From the NCBI GenBank assembly GCA_038319025.1, contig JBBQCW010000004.1:62001-126000 (forward strand): 64,000 nucleotides of DNA, read 5' to 3'. Under the pieces are notes generated by a model that ran no database searches, was not told where the DNA came from, and saw nothing but the letters and a program-made list of their open reading frames with translations. Position numbers and translations under genes: made by a program. Position 1 is the stretch's first letter; every line of letters begins with the position of its first letter. Positions 1 through 9,300 of this stretch are shown piece after piece. Origin of the DNA: JBBQCW01 sp038319025 (GTDB lineage: Bacteria > Actinomycetota > Thermoleophilia > Solirubrobacterales > Solirubrobacteraceae).

Positions 1-1017
1 CGAGGTGCCTTTGCGCAGCGAGAGTCCCCAGGTGACGAGCAACGCCGGAATCGAGGCGAGCACCAGGGGGAAGAGCAGCGCGTTCACGCGCAACAGGTCG
101 CCGAAAAGCTCCCCTCGCCCTGGGGCTGCGGCGGCGCCGACCGACGCGGCGGAGGTGGCGGCCGTCGACAACGGATCGCTCCCGCCGCCGATGCCGATCT
201 GCTCGTGCAGCCAGAACAGTGGGTCGCCGATGATCAGCCAGTTGAAGAAGATCCACAGGCCCAGGCCGTAGACGACCGGTGCGAAGAAGGCGATGGTGCT
301 GCCCTCGACCTCGTCCTGCGAGCGGCGGCGGATCATCAACGTCACGGGGACGGCGATCAGCAGCACGACCGCGTAGCCGAACACTTCGTAGCGCGACAGG
401 ACGGCGAACGTCATCGCCACGCCGCACGGGAACAGCCAATGCGACTCCTCGTCCACGAACCAGCGTACGAAGAAGTACAGGGCGGCCGTGAGCAGGCACA
501 GGTACGGCGCCTCGCTCATCCCGTTGACCGCGTAGTACAGGATCATCGGGTTGACGGCGAAGACGGCGATCAGCGTCAAGCGCTGCCAACGGGGCATCCC
601 CAAGAAGGCGCAGAAGCGCACCAGCAGCGCCATCATCAGCGCCGCGAACGCGCCAGACGTGACGGTCAACGCCACGAGCGAGGTGGCCAGCGGTTTGATC
701 ACCACCGCCGGAAGGAACACGAGCGTGGACAGGGGAGCCCACACGAAGCCGATCGAAGCCAGCTTGGGTGGCGCGTTCCAGAAGACGAAGTAGGCGTGCG
801 CCAGGCGGGCGGTCGCGTCAAAGACGATCAGGTGCTGGTCGTGCACGATGCGCCAGCCCAACCCCATGTAGGCCGCGAAGCAGATGAGGAAGACGCTGAA
901 CACCTCGATGCCGATCGGGCTCATGCGGCGGCGGCGCCGGTTCTTGCTGCCGGACCGATCGCGGCGGACGCGGGTCGGGATCGTCGTCGTGTTAGGGGTC
1001 TGCTCGATCGTGGCCAT
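1..1017 (-). CDS. GT-C-like multi-pass membrane protein, 3' end cut by window edge
   Basis: Read on the minus strand from ATG at 1017, 339 codons stay open to the window edge, so the C-terminus is missing. After a basic N-terminus (residues about 1-33, many Arg) come repeated hydrophobic helices. A cytoplasm/lumen pattern with NPMILYYAVNGMSEAPYL around residues 150-170 resembles polyprenyl-phosphate-sugar-dependent GT-C transferases of the PMT/DPM-linked kind. It starts 6 bases after the stop of the GT2 gene at 1024-3507 and so is the third gene of that operon. Together with the DPM-like enzyme upstream, this suggests it uses a lipid-linked sugar donor, but acceptor and sugar cannot be told. 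It could also be a plain conserved membrane protein. Confidence 0.72.
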   Translation of the reverse strand, partial: MATIEQTPNTTTIPTRVRRDRSGSKNRRRRRMSPIGIEVFSVFLICFAAYMGLGWRIVHDQHLIVFDATARLAHAYFVFWNAPPKLASIGFVWAPLSTLVFLPAVVIKPLATSLVALTVTSGAFAALMMALLVRFCAFLGMPRWQRLTLIAVFAVNPMILYYAVNGMSEAPYLCLLTAALYFFVRWFVDEESHWLFPCGVAMTFAVLSRYEVFGYAVVLLIAVPVTLMIRRRSQDEVEGSTIAFFAPVVYGLGLWIFFNWLIIGDPLFWLHEQIGIGGGSDPLSTAATSAASVGAAAAPGRGELFGDLLRVNALLFPLVLASIPALLVTWGLSLRKGTS

Positions 1018-1023
1018 GAGCGA

Positions 1024-3507
1024 TCAGCGCGACCGCTCGGTGGCCAGCCCGTGCTCGGTTTTCTCCCAGTAGTGCGGCTTGGTGATGAGCTGGACGGCGC
1101 CCTTCCAGGCGGCCCAGGACATCAGCGCCCAGTAGATCGGGGAGAACAACGCGAACTTGACCAGGTCGTAGTAGCCGCGCCGCATCGCCCCCATCGCGTT
1201 GAGGTAGGTGAAGGTGAAGTTGCCCAGGAACAGTCCCAGCGCGGCGCTGTAGTAGACGATCCAGGGGAACAGCTGGCGGATCGCGCCTGCCTCGGTGGCC
1301 AGCCAAAGGCTGGTCAGCGCCCAGTACAGCGGGTTCAGCAGGAAGCCGATGAACGTGCCTCCGACCGTGAGCTGGAAGCTGGCGAACGACCGCACCCCGA
1401 TGCTGCGCATGAGCCGCCACGGGCTGCGCATGTGCACGAGGTAGGTCTGCATGTAGCCCTTGACCCAACGTGAGCGCTGCCGTATCCAGTTGTGCAGGTC
1501 CGGGTTGGCCTCCTCGTAGGTGGTCGAGTCCACCACGCCGGTGCGCCAGCCGCTCTTGGCCAGACGGATGCCGAGGTCTGCATCCTCGGCCACGTTGTAG
1601 GGATCCCATGCGCCCAGCTCCACCAGTTCGTTCGTGACGAAGTGGTTGGAGGTACCGCCCAGAGGGATCGGCACGTCGTGGGCGTCGAGGCCGGGCAGGA
1701 AGATGTCGAACCACTGTGAGTACTCGGTCGTGAACCAGCGGGTCAGCAGGTTCTGCGTGCGGTTGTAGTAGTTGAGCTTGCATTGCACGCAGACCATCGA
1801 CGGGTCGCTCTTGCGGAAGGCCACCACCACCTTCTTCAGCTGGTCCGGATCAGGCTCGTCCTCGGCGTCGTAGATCACCGTGATGTCACCGCGCGCCAGC
1901 AGTAGGCCGTAGTTGCAGGCCTTCGGCTTGGTCTTGGGCAGGGCGTCGGGAACGATGATCACGTGGAAATGCGGGGGCAGATCCATCTGCTCGATGGCGC
2001 CCAGCGTCTCCGGGTCGTCTTCCTCGAGCAGGAGCTTCACGTCGAGCTTGTGGCGGGGGTAGTCCAGCCGGGCGATCCCCGCGACGAGCTTGCGCACCAC
2101 GGCCGCCTCGCGGTACATCGGCATCAGGATCGTGAACACCGGGAGCTCGGACTCGTCCAGCGCCGCGACCTCTTCCGATGAGACCGGAGTGACGGGGTCG
2201 TTGCGGAAGCTGTCGCGGGCGAGAACCAGCTTGTAGATCGAGGAGGCGAGGTAGAACCCGCCTGCGACGACGTTGAAGACCACGATCGTCGGGATCGGGT
2301 TGACTACGCACCCGATGAGGAAGACGGCTGCGACGATCGCGCCGAACGTCTTCTGGCCCCGTGTGAAGGTGGTGGCCGCCGAGTTGGCGGCGTGCTCGGT
2401 GGCAAGTTGTGAGGTGGCGGCGGTGATGTGGGCGTCCGCGTGGACGTGCTGCAGGGCGGCGCGGATGTCTCCGTCCGTGGCCACATGAAGTCGCACCGCA
2501 CCGAAATGGGCCAGCAGGCGGGCGCGCAGTTCAGCATCGAAGGGGTCGGCCACGGCGATGTCCACCACACCGGCGTCCTCCTTCCAGGCCAGGACGCGGT
2601 ACTTCAGCGCCACGCGGGGCGGCACCCAGGACGCGACCTCCGAGTCGATTGTCAGATCGGCGGGATCGACGTACGGCAAGCCTGCTTGGAGGGCGAGGAC
2701 CCGGGAGACGTCGGCCGGCGTGGCCAACCCGTGATGGGCCAGGATCTCGCCCAGACGCCCGCCGTGCCGCCTCTGGCGCGCCAGTGCTTCGTCGAGACCT
2801 TCGGGCGTGATGATGCCGGCAAGCAGCAGGCGCTCCCCGAGGCGACCGGTGTCGACGCGGGGAACCGCCGGCGCGACGAGCGCGACGACGTCCTCATCGG
2901 CGGCAGGCTCCAGTTCAAGCTCGGTGATCGCCCCGAGTTCGGTGATCGGCTCGGGCGCGGTGAGGGTCGCCGCGAGCACCTCCGGAATCGAGAGCGTCTC
3001 TGCTTCCGGGTACATCGGCAGGAAGATGACCTCGGCGATCCCCAGCGCCCGCATGCGCACTTCGACGACGGTGCGGGCCACTGCGTCCTGCGGATCGGCG
3101 ATCGCGACGGTCACGCTGCCCGCCGACCGGCGAACGGGGCGGACCCCGAACAGCACGCAGACCTCGCGCGGCAGCAGCGCGGCGACGGGAGGCACGGTGG
3201 CTTTCGCCGGAGCGGCACGCGGCTTGCGGCGCCGGCCCCCGGGGATCGGCTGGGAGACGACGGCAGCCAGCGCGGCGGGCAGCATCTCCCCGGGGAGATC
3301 GACGACGGCCGGGGTCCCCTCCTCGTCGGCTTCGAGCAGGTCGGGCGCAAAGGTGTCCTCGTCGAGAACGTCGACTGACGGCCCCCCGGCAGGGACGCGC
3401 TCGCGCTGGCGCGCCGGAGCGCGCGACGGGGCGGGCGTGAGCCGCGGGGCCGGCATGTGCACAACCCGCGCCAGCTCGGGCGGCAGCTGGGATGACTCGT
3501 CGCTCAT
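1024..3507 (-). CDS. MshEN-domain / family 2 processive glycosyltransferase (BcsA/NfrB-like)
   Basis: 827 residues. Residues about 1-110 are Pro/Ala-rich and probably flexible. Residues about 110-350 look like T2SS-E N-terminal (MshEN) sequence, with two tandem copies of an RLG-x2-L-x3-G ... L-x3-Q motif at 222-245 and 251-274, the pattern known to bind cyclic di-GMP. Two membrane helices follow (388-428), then a GT2 catalytic domain (456-690) with LLEEDD (494-499), YDAEDEPD (546-553), ED (641-642) and QRSRW (677-681), the last being the Q-x2-RW signature of processive synthases, and further helices to the end. The inferred job is a membrane glycan synthase switched by c-di-GMP, similar in principle to NfrB or BcsA. 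It overlaps the upstream gene by 4 bases (ATGA). Product sugar unknown. Confidence 0.88.
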   Translation of the reverse strand: MSDESSQLPPELARVVHMPAPRLTPAPSRAPARQRERVPAGGPSVDVLDEDTFAPDLLEADEEGTPAVVDLPGEMLPAALAAVVSQPIPGGRRRKPRAAPAKATVPPVAALLPREVCVLFGVRPVRRSAGSVTVAIADPQDAVARTVVEVRMRALGIAEVIFLPMYPEAETLSIPEVLAATLTAPEPITELGAITELELEPAADEDVVALVAPAVPRVDTGRLGERLLLAGIITPEGLDEALARQRRHGGRLGEILAHHGLATPADVSRVLALQAGLPYVDPADLTIDSEVASWVPPRVALKYRVLAWKEDAGVVDIAVADPFDAELRARLLAHFGAVRLHVATDGDIRAALQHVHADAHITAATSQLATEHAANSAATTFTRGQKTFGAIVAAVFLIGCVVNPIPTIVVFNVVAGGFYLASSIYKLVLARDSFRNDPVTPVSSEEVAALDESELPVFTILMPMYREAAVVRKLVAGIARLDYPRHKLDVKLLLEEDDPETLGAIEQMDLPPHFHVIIVPDALPKTKPKACNYGLLLARGDITVIYDAEDEPDPDQLKKVVVAFRKSDPSMVCVQCKLNYYNRTQNLLTRWFTTEYSQWFDIFLPGLDAHDVPIPLGGTSNHFVTNELVELGAWDPYNVAEDADLGIRLAKSGWRTGVVDSTTYEEANPDLHNWIRQRSRWVKGYMQTYLVHMRSPWRLMRSIGVRSFASFQLTVGGTFIGFLLNPLYWALTSLWLATEAGAIRQLFPWIVYYSAALGLFLGNFTFTYLNAMGAMRRGYYDLVKFALFSPIYWALMSWAAWKGAVQLITKPHYWEKTEHGLATERSR

Positions 3508-4349
3508 GGGGTTCGGTCGGCGGTCGTGGCGGCTGCTCGCGGGTCAGGGACCTCCGTGGGCGTAAGTTCGCGCCAGCGAACGACCGGCCGGTCGTAGTAA
3601 CGCAGCAGGTACGTGCGATACCAGATGGCTGCCGTGTCCTGGGCGACATTGCGCACGTCATTCGTGCCGATGCGGTTGAAGGCCCGCTCACGGGTGACGA
3701 TGACGGGCGCCTCGACGATCTTCGCCCCGTGTCGGTGGGCGGTCACGAGCAGTTCGAGGTCCATCGCAAACCGCTTGCACAGAAGGCGCGGCAGTATGTC
3801 CTCGAGTACCTCGCGGCGGTACAGCTTCAAGCCCGTCTGCGTGTCCCGAACCGGAAGTCGGAACAGAAGCCGGACGAGCAGGTAGTAGCCCCACGAAAGT
3901 ATGCGGCGCTCGGTCGGGTAATCCACCTTGGAATCGGGGTGAAGCTTGGAGCCGATGACGATGTCGGCGTCCTCGGACTGCATCAGGTCTCGCAGCACCG
4001 CGAACTGGCGTGGATGGATTTCCAGGTCGGCGTCGACGAACAGCACCAGCTCATAGCGGGCCAGCAGCGCGCCGTGCATCAGGGCGGCGCCCTTGCCGGC
4101 GTTCTGGTCGGCCACGACGACTCGCACCTCGGGCATCGTGTGGGCCAGCGCAACCGCCCGTTCGACCGTCGCATCGAGAGATCCGTCGTCTACCACGATG
4201 ATCTCGAACGGAGCATCGAAGGCGCGCATCGCGGCCGCCGTCTCCGTGAGACCGCGTTCGATGCCGTCCACCTCGTTGAAGGCGGGAATGATCACGGAAA
4301 CGCCGGCGGACCCAGCCGACGTGGCTGTGGTGTTGTTGGGCTCGTCCAT
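3504..4349 (-). CDS. Family 2 glycosyltransferase, dolichyl/polyprenyl-phosphate mannose or glucose synthase-like
   Basis: 281 residues, single GT2 domain: VSVIIPAFNE at the start of the fold, VDDGS for nucleotide binding, VDADLE for metal binding, and DTQTGLKLYRR plus MDLELL further on, as in DPM1/DPG-type synthases. There are no membrane helices at the C-terminus, so it is the short soluble type. It is the first gene of a three-gene minus-strand operon and overlaps the next gene by 4 bases. A sigma70-like promoter lies about 45-75 bases upstream. It probably makes the lipid-linked sugar used by the GT-C-like protein at the end of the operon; the sugar cannot be read from sequence. Confidence 0.88.
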   Translation of the reverse strand: MDEPNNTTATSAGSAGVSVIIPAFNEVDGIERGLTETAAAMRAFDAPFEIIVVDDGSLDATVERAVALAHTMPEVRVVVADQNAGKGAALMHGALLARYELVLFVDADLEIHPRQFAVLRDLMQSEDADIVIGSKLHPDSKVDYPTERRILSWGYYLLVRLLFRLPVRDTQTGLKLYRREVLEDILPRLLCKRFAMDLELLVTAHRHGAKIVEAPVIVTRERAFNRIGTNDVRNVAQDTAAIWYRTYLLRYYDRPVVRWRELTPTEVPDPRAAATTADRTP

Positions 4350-4362
4350 GGGGTGCCCGGCC

Positions 4363-4377
4363 GACGACTTTGTCGTC
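4363..4377 (-). other. Hairpin in the 5' leader of the glycosyltransferase operon
   Basis: Perfect 6-bp stem (GACGAC/GTCGTC) with a 3-base loop, flanked by partly pairing GGCC arms. It lies between the predicted transcription start (about 4387) and the ATG at 4349. No clear Shine-Dalgarno is present between it and the start codon, so it might affect translation of the first gene. Confidence 0.4.
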
Positions 4378-4393
4378 CCGGCCCGGTCGGGCG

Positions 4394-4422
4394 ACTATAG
4401 GGCCAAGAGCGGCGTCTGACAG
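4394..4422 (-). promoter_or_regulatory. Sigma70-like promoter of the 1-4.3 kb glycosyltransferase operon
   Basis: On the minus strand CTGTCA (4417-4422) is followed by a 17-base spacer and TATAGT (4394-4399). This is a good match in spacing and in the -10 box. It would give a leader of about 40 bases before ATG 4349. Confidence 0.55.
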
Positions 4423-4470
4423 CAGTTCAGGCGCCGCAGGAAGCGGCTGCCGACCGGCCTCGGCCGACCC

Positions 4471-6243
4471 TCAGTCTGCGGCGGGCGCCGTGATTACCGC
4501 GATGAGGTCACCCTGGGAGATCGCGGCGCCCTCCGTGATGGGCAGATCCTTGATCACGCCGGCCTTATGGGCCGTGATCTCGTTCTCCATCTTCATCGCC
4601 TCGATGATGCACAGCAACTGGCCCTCTTCGACCGTGTCACCTGCCTTCACGAGGACCTTCCACATGTTGCCCTGCATCGGTGAGGGCAGCGCATCGGCGC
4701 CGCCGCCGGCGCTCTTCTTGCGGGCGCTGCGGCCCGGCTTCTTCGCCGTCGGTGCACCGTTGCCCACGACGATGCCGCCGACAGGCGGAGCGCCGATGAC
4801 GGTCACGTCAAAGCGGCGGCCGGACACCTCGACCGTGTAGTCGAGGCTGACCTTCTCCTCGTCGTCGGAATCCACCTGCGGTACTTCGACGGCCAGCGTC
4901 TTCAGCCACTTCCTGTCCTCGACCAGGTCACGACACGTCTCGGCGTTCGCCCACTGGTCGGTGGCCAGGATGGCGGTGTGGAAGGGGATGAGGGTCGTCA
5001 GGCCCTCGATCTCGTACTCGGCCAGCGCGCGCAGCATGCGGGCGGTGGCCTGCTCACGATCTACATCCCAAACGATGAGCTTGGCCACCATCGGGTCATA
5101 CATCGGGCTGACGACCCCACCGGGGCCGACACCGGAGTCGACGCGCACGCCGGGACCGCTCGGCTCCTTGTAGGCGCCAATCGCACCGGGGGCAGGGGCG
5201 AAGTTGCGCGACGCGTCCTCGGCGTTGATGCGGCACTCGATCGCGTGCCCGCGCAGGACGACATCGTCCTGGGTGTAGGAGAGCGGCAGGCCTGCAGCGG
5301 CGCGGATCCCCTCTTTGACGATGTCGATGCCGGTGACCATCTCGGTCACGCAGTGCTCGACCTGCACGCGGGTGTTCATCTCCAGGAAGAAGTACTCGCC
5401 GTCCTGGAAGAGGCCTTCGATGGTGCCGGCGCCGACGTAGTCGACCGCCTTGGCGGCGTTGACACCGATCGCACCGATCCGGGCGCGCAGTTCCTCGTCA
5501 GCGACGGGGGCAGGTGCCTCTTCGATCAGCTTCTGATGGCGGCGCTGGATGGAGCAGTCGCGCTCGCCCAGGTGGATCACGTTGCCGTGGGTGTCGGCGA
5601 TGATCTGCACCTCGACGTGGCGTGGGTCCGGCAGGTAGCGCTCGAGGTACACGCGGCCGTCGGAGAAGAACTTTTCGCCCTCGCGGGAGGCGCCTTCGAA
5701 GGCGTCCTTGAGGTCGTCGGCCGTGAGCGCAACGCGAAAGCCCTTACCTCCGCCTCCGCCCGCGGCCTTCACCGCGACCGGGTAACCGATCTCATTCTCG
5801 GCGATCTTTGCGGCCTCCTCGACCGTGTCGATCGTCTCCGTGGTGCCAGGGACGATCGGCACGCCGGCGGCCTGCATCAGTTCACGCGCGCGCGTCTTGG
5901 AGCCCATCGCGTCGATCGCGCTGGCGGGCGGGCCGATGAAGACGATGCCCGCCTCTTCGCAGGCGCGGGCGAACGGGGCGTTCTCGGCCAGGAAGCCGTA
6001 GCCCGGGTGCACGGCGTCGGCGCCGGACTCGCGCACGACTTCGAGGATCTTGTCGACCACCAGATAGCTCTCGGCCGCCGGGCCGGGGCCGATCAGGTAG
6101 GCCTCGTCAGCCGCCTGCACGTGGAGCGCGTCGCGATCGATCTCGGAGTAGACCGCCACGGAGGCGATACCCATCTCCTTGCAGGCACGGATGATGCGGA
6201 TGGCGATTTCGCCGCGGTTGGCAACCAGGATCTTGGTGAACAT
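4471..6243 (-). CDS. accA3: Acyl-CoA (acetyl/propionyl-CoA) carboxylase alpha chain: biotin carboxylase fused to BCCP
   Basis: 590 residues from ATG 6243, chosen because the biotin carboxylase family begins MFTKILVANRGEIA; the longer open frame upstream has no such homology. Biotin carboxylase N, ATP-grasp (Gly-rich AAGGGGGKG loop) and C domains fill about 1-450. The C-terminal biotinyl domain carries EAMKMEN, with biotin-acceptor Lys at about 551. ATP-dependent carboxylation of biotin supplies the carboxyltransferase beta chain, for which the protein at 29386-30957 is a candidate partner. This fused form is typical of actinobacterial acyl-CoA carboxylases. A TATCCT -10 element ends 10 bases before the ATG, so the mRNA may be nearly leaderless. 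The gene is divergent from the secreted protein at 6397. Confidence 0.95.
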   Translation of the reverse strand: MFTKILVANRGEIAIRIIRACKEMGIASVAVYSEIDRDALHVQAADEAYLIGPGPAAESYLVVDKILEVVRESGADAVHPGYGFLAENAPFARACEEAGIVFIGPPASAIDAMGSKTRARELMQAAGVPIVPGTTETIDTVEEAAKIAENEIGYPVAVKAAGGGGGKGFRVALTADDLKDAFEGASREGEKFFSDGRVYLERYLPDPRHVEVQIIADTHGNVIHLGERDCSIQRRHQKLIEEAPAPVADEELRARIGAIGVNAAKAVDYVGAGTIEGLFQDGEYFFLEMNTRVQVEHCVTEMVTGIDIVKEGIRAAAGLPLSYTQDDVVLRGHAIECRINAEDASRNFAPAPGAIGAYKEPSGPGVRVDSGVGPGGVVSPMYDPMVAKLIVWDVDREQATARMLRALAEYEIEGLTTLIPFHTAILATDQWANAETCRDLVEDRKWLKTLAVEVPQVDSDDEEKVSLDYTVEVSGRRFDVTVIGAPPVGGIVVGNGAPTAKKPGRSARKKSAGGGADALPSPMQGNMWKVLVKAGDTVEEGQLLCIIEAMKMENEITAHKAGVIKDLPITEGAAISQGDLIAVITAPAAD

Positions 6244-6253
6244 GAGGCGCGGG

Positions 6254-6259
6254 AGGATA
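6254..6259 (-). promoter_or_regulatory. -10 element of the acyl-CoA carboxylase alpha gene
   Basis: TATCCT on the minus strand, 10 bases before ATG 6243. No convincing -35. Part of the TANNNT-before-start pattern seen across the window. Confidence 0.35.
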
Positions 6260-6396
6260 TCCGGCGGGGGCGTGAAGCGGCGTCGTGGGCCGCGCCCCTC
6301 CGGACCGTGACGCGCCGTATCACCGCGCGTACACACCGTCGTGAGGTACGCTCCCGTCGCACTTCGGTCCAGCTTCGCCCGTCCGCCGCCGAACCT

Positions 6397-9300
6397 ATGA
6401 GGTATTCCGTGTCGTTGTGCGCCCTGATTCACCCCGTCCGCGCGCGGCGGATCCTCCTCAGCGCCGTGCTCGTGACAGCGCTGAGCGGCCTCGGCGCGGC
6501 CTCCGCGTCTGCGAACCTGGCGGCCGGCTCGTTCGTGTTCGACGGCGGTAGCGTCAATGCGATCGTTCATGACGGCTCGAACACGTTCGCCGGCGGCGCA
6601 TTCACGCAGGAGTTGGCGAATACGGGCGGCGGCCTGATCGTGCCTTCAACTGGCGCCGGCACCGTCGACCCCACGGCGTTCCCGCACGTTGTGGGTGACG
6701 TCAGAGCCGCGGTCTCCGACGGCTCCGGCGGATGGTTCATCGGCGGGTTCTTCAGCCGTGTGGCCGGCGTGGTGCGCACCGACTTGGCCCACATCAAGGC
6801 GGACGGTACCGTCGACCCCGACTGGGATCCCGAGCCGATCGGTGGCGGCGTCCTCGGAATGGCGTTGTCGGGATCGACGCTGTACGTCGCAGGTAGCTTC
6901 ACGTCGATTGGCGGAGCCGATCGCAGCCATCTGGCTGCGTTGAGCACGACCACCGGTGCGGCGACAGGCTGGGACCCCAGCCCCAACCAGACGACGTTCG
7001 GCGTCGCCGTCTCCGGCTCGACCGTCTACGCGGCGGGCGCTTTCACATCGATCGGGGGAAAGACCCGCGCGCAGGTGGCGGCCGTGGATATGGAGACAGG
7101 CCAGGCGACTGACTTCGACGCCAACGTAACCGGCGGCTTCGGCCTTTCCTACTACGTGACGGTGGCCGGTTCCACCGTGTACATGGTCGGATATTTCGAC
7201 CACGTCGGCGGGGCGTCGCGCAGCCGCCTTGCTTCGGTCGATGCGACCACGGGTGCTGTCACCGCATGGAATCCGAGTCCTGATAACTACGTGCAGAAGG
7301 TGGCGGTATCGGGGAGCAACGTGTACGTGGTCGGCCAGTTCAACAACATCGGCGGACAGCCTCGCCGCGCGCTGGCTGCGGTCGATGCGACCACGGGGGC
7401 CGCTACGGCTTGGCACCCTGTGCTGACGTCAGATGACCGCCTGTTCGCGGTCGCGGTGTCCGCCGACACGGTGTACGTCGGAGGACTCATGTCATCGGCC
7501 GGCGGGGAGGATCGCCGGGACGCAGCGGCGTTTGATACGACGACGGCAGCTGTCACCGACTGGAACCCCGGTCCAAACGGCTACGTGGACACGATCGCCC
7601 TTGCGGGCTCGCAGGCGTACGTCGGCGGGGCCTTCACGGGGGCGGGAGACCCGATCGGCACGGTCAGCGGCCTGGCCAAGCTGTCGGCGGACGGGAACCT
7701 GCAGACCGGCTTCAGTCCAAACCCCGACGGTTCCGTGAGCGCGCTCGCGGCCTCAGGTGGAATGCTCTACGTCGGCGGCGACTTCGCGAGCATCGGCGGG
7801 CAGTCCGGCACACCGAACCTTGCGGTCCTAGACCCGGCGACCGGCTCGCCGCGTGACTGGAGTCCAGGCACAGATGGTGCCGTGAAAGCGCTGGCCGTCG
7901 CTGGCAGCAACGTGTACGTGGGCGGCGAATTTTCGCATGTCGGCGGGTCATCCCGAGGCTATGTGGCCGCGGTGGACGTGGACAGCGGCTCAGTCACGAG
8001 CTGGGACCCCGAAGCCGACAGCTCCGTGTACGCATTGGCGGTGTCCGGGTCGACGGTGTACGCGGGCGGCGCGTTCGCCGGGATCGGCGGATCGAACCAT
8101 GCCTACCTGGCGGCGTTGGACACTGGCACTGGCGAGGCCACCACCTGGGCTCCCGAACCTGATGACAACGTGTTCGCACTGGCCCTGTCGGGCTCGACGC
8201 TCTACGTCGGCGGCGACTTCGGGTCGCTCGGTGGGCAGACCCGCTACTACGCCGGGGCCGTGGACACCGGCACGGGCGCAGCCACGGGCTGGGATCCCGA
8301 AGCTGACAGCTCGGTGTATGCGCTGGCCGTGTCCGGGTCGACCGCCTACGTCGGCGGCGACTTCGAGAACATCGGCGGCGCGGCCAGGAACTACCTGGCC
8401 GCGGTGGACACTGACACCGGTCAGGCGACGACGTGGGACCCCTCGGGCGATGACGACGTTCTTGCCGTGGCAGTGTCCGGCGCCACTGTGTACGCAGGCG
8501 GCGCTTTTGGCTCCCTCGACCAGCGGACCACCGGCCCGTACGCGCAATTGACGGACCCGAACATCGACACGACGCCTCCGGTGACCACCATCGACAGCGG
8601 CCCGAGCGGCCCGACGAACGACAACTCACCGTCGTTCACGTTCTCGGCCACCGACACGGGCGGCGGGCCGGTGGTTCGTTCGCGCTCGCGTCGCGTCGCG
8701 GACTCGTCGGCCGGGCTGACGTACGAATGCAGCCTTGACGAGGGCGACTGGGCGGCCTGCACCAGTCCCAAGACGTTCAGCGGCCTCGCCGATGGCTCAC
8801 ACATATTCAGCGTCCGGTCGACGGACGCGGCGGGCAACATCGACCCGTCTCCGCCGACCCGCGCGTTCACGGTGGACACCACGGCGCCGGTGATCTCCGT
8901 GACGACGCCGGCCGAAGGTCAGCACGTGGTCGTTGGCACGTCGGTCACCTCTGTGTTCGCCTGCGCCGACACCGGCGGCACGGGCGTGGCGACATGCACT
9001 GGGCCAGCCAAGGTCGACGCGACGGCGGTCGGGCCGCACACGTTCACGGTCAACGCCACCGACAACGCCGGCAACGCTGCGACGAAGACGGTCAACTACG
9101 TCGTGGACGCGGTGGCCGACACCACGGCCCCGACGATCACGATCACCGCACCGACGGAGGGCCAGCACTTCACCGAGGACCAAGCGGTGACCCCGGTGTT
9201 CGCGTGCGCCGATGAGGGCGGTTCCGGCGTGGCGACATGCGCCGCGCCGACGATGCTCGACACAGCGGCTCTTGGGGCGCACACTTTCACGGTGAACGCG

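Noticed and set aside
205..1473. 422-codon plus-strand open frame opposite the glycosyltransferase genes
   Set aside because: Translation is low-complexity Arg/His/Gln-rich, typical of the antisense of a high-GC gene. The minus-strand frames here have clear GT2 and membrane features.
4978..6396. Long in-frame upstream extension of the 6397 propeller-repeat gene
   Set aside because: It lies opposite the biotin carboxylase gene and has no homology; the signal peptide begins at 6397.
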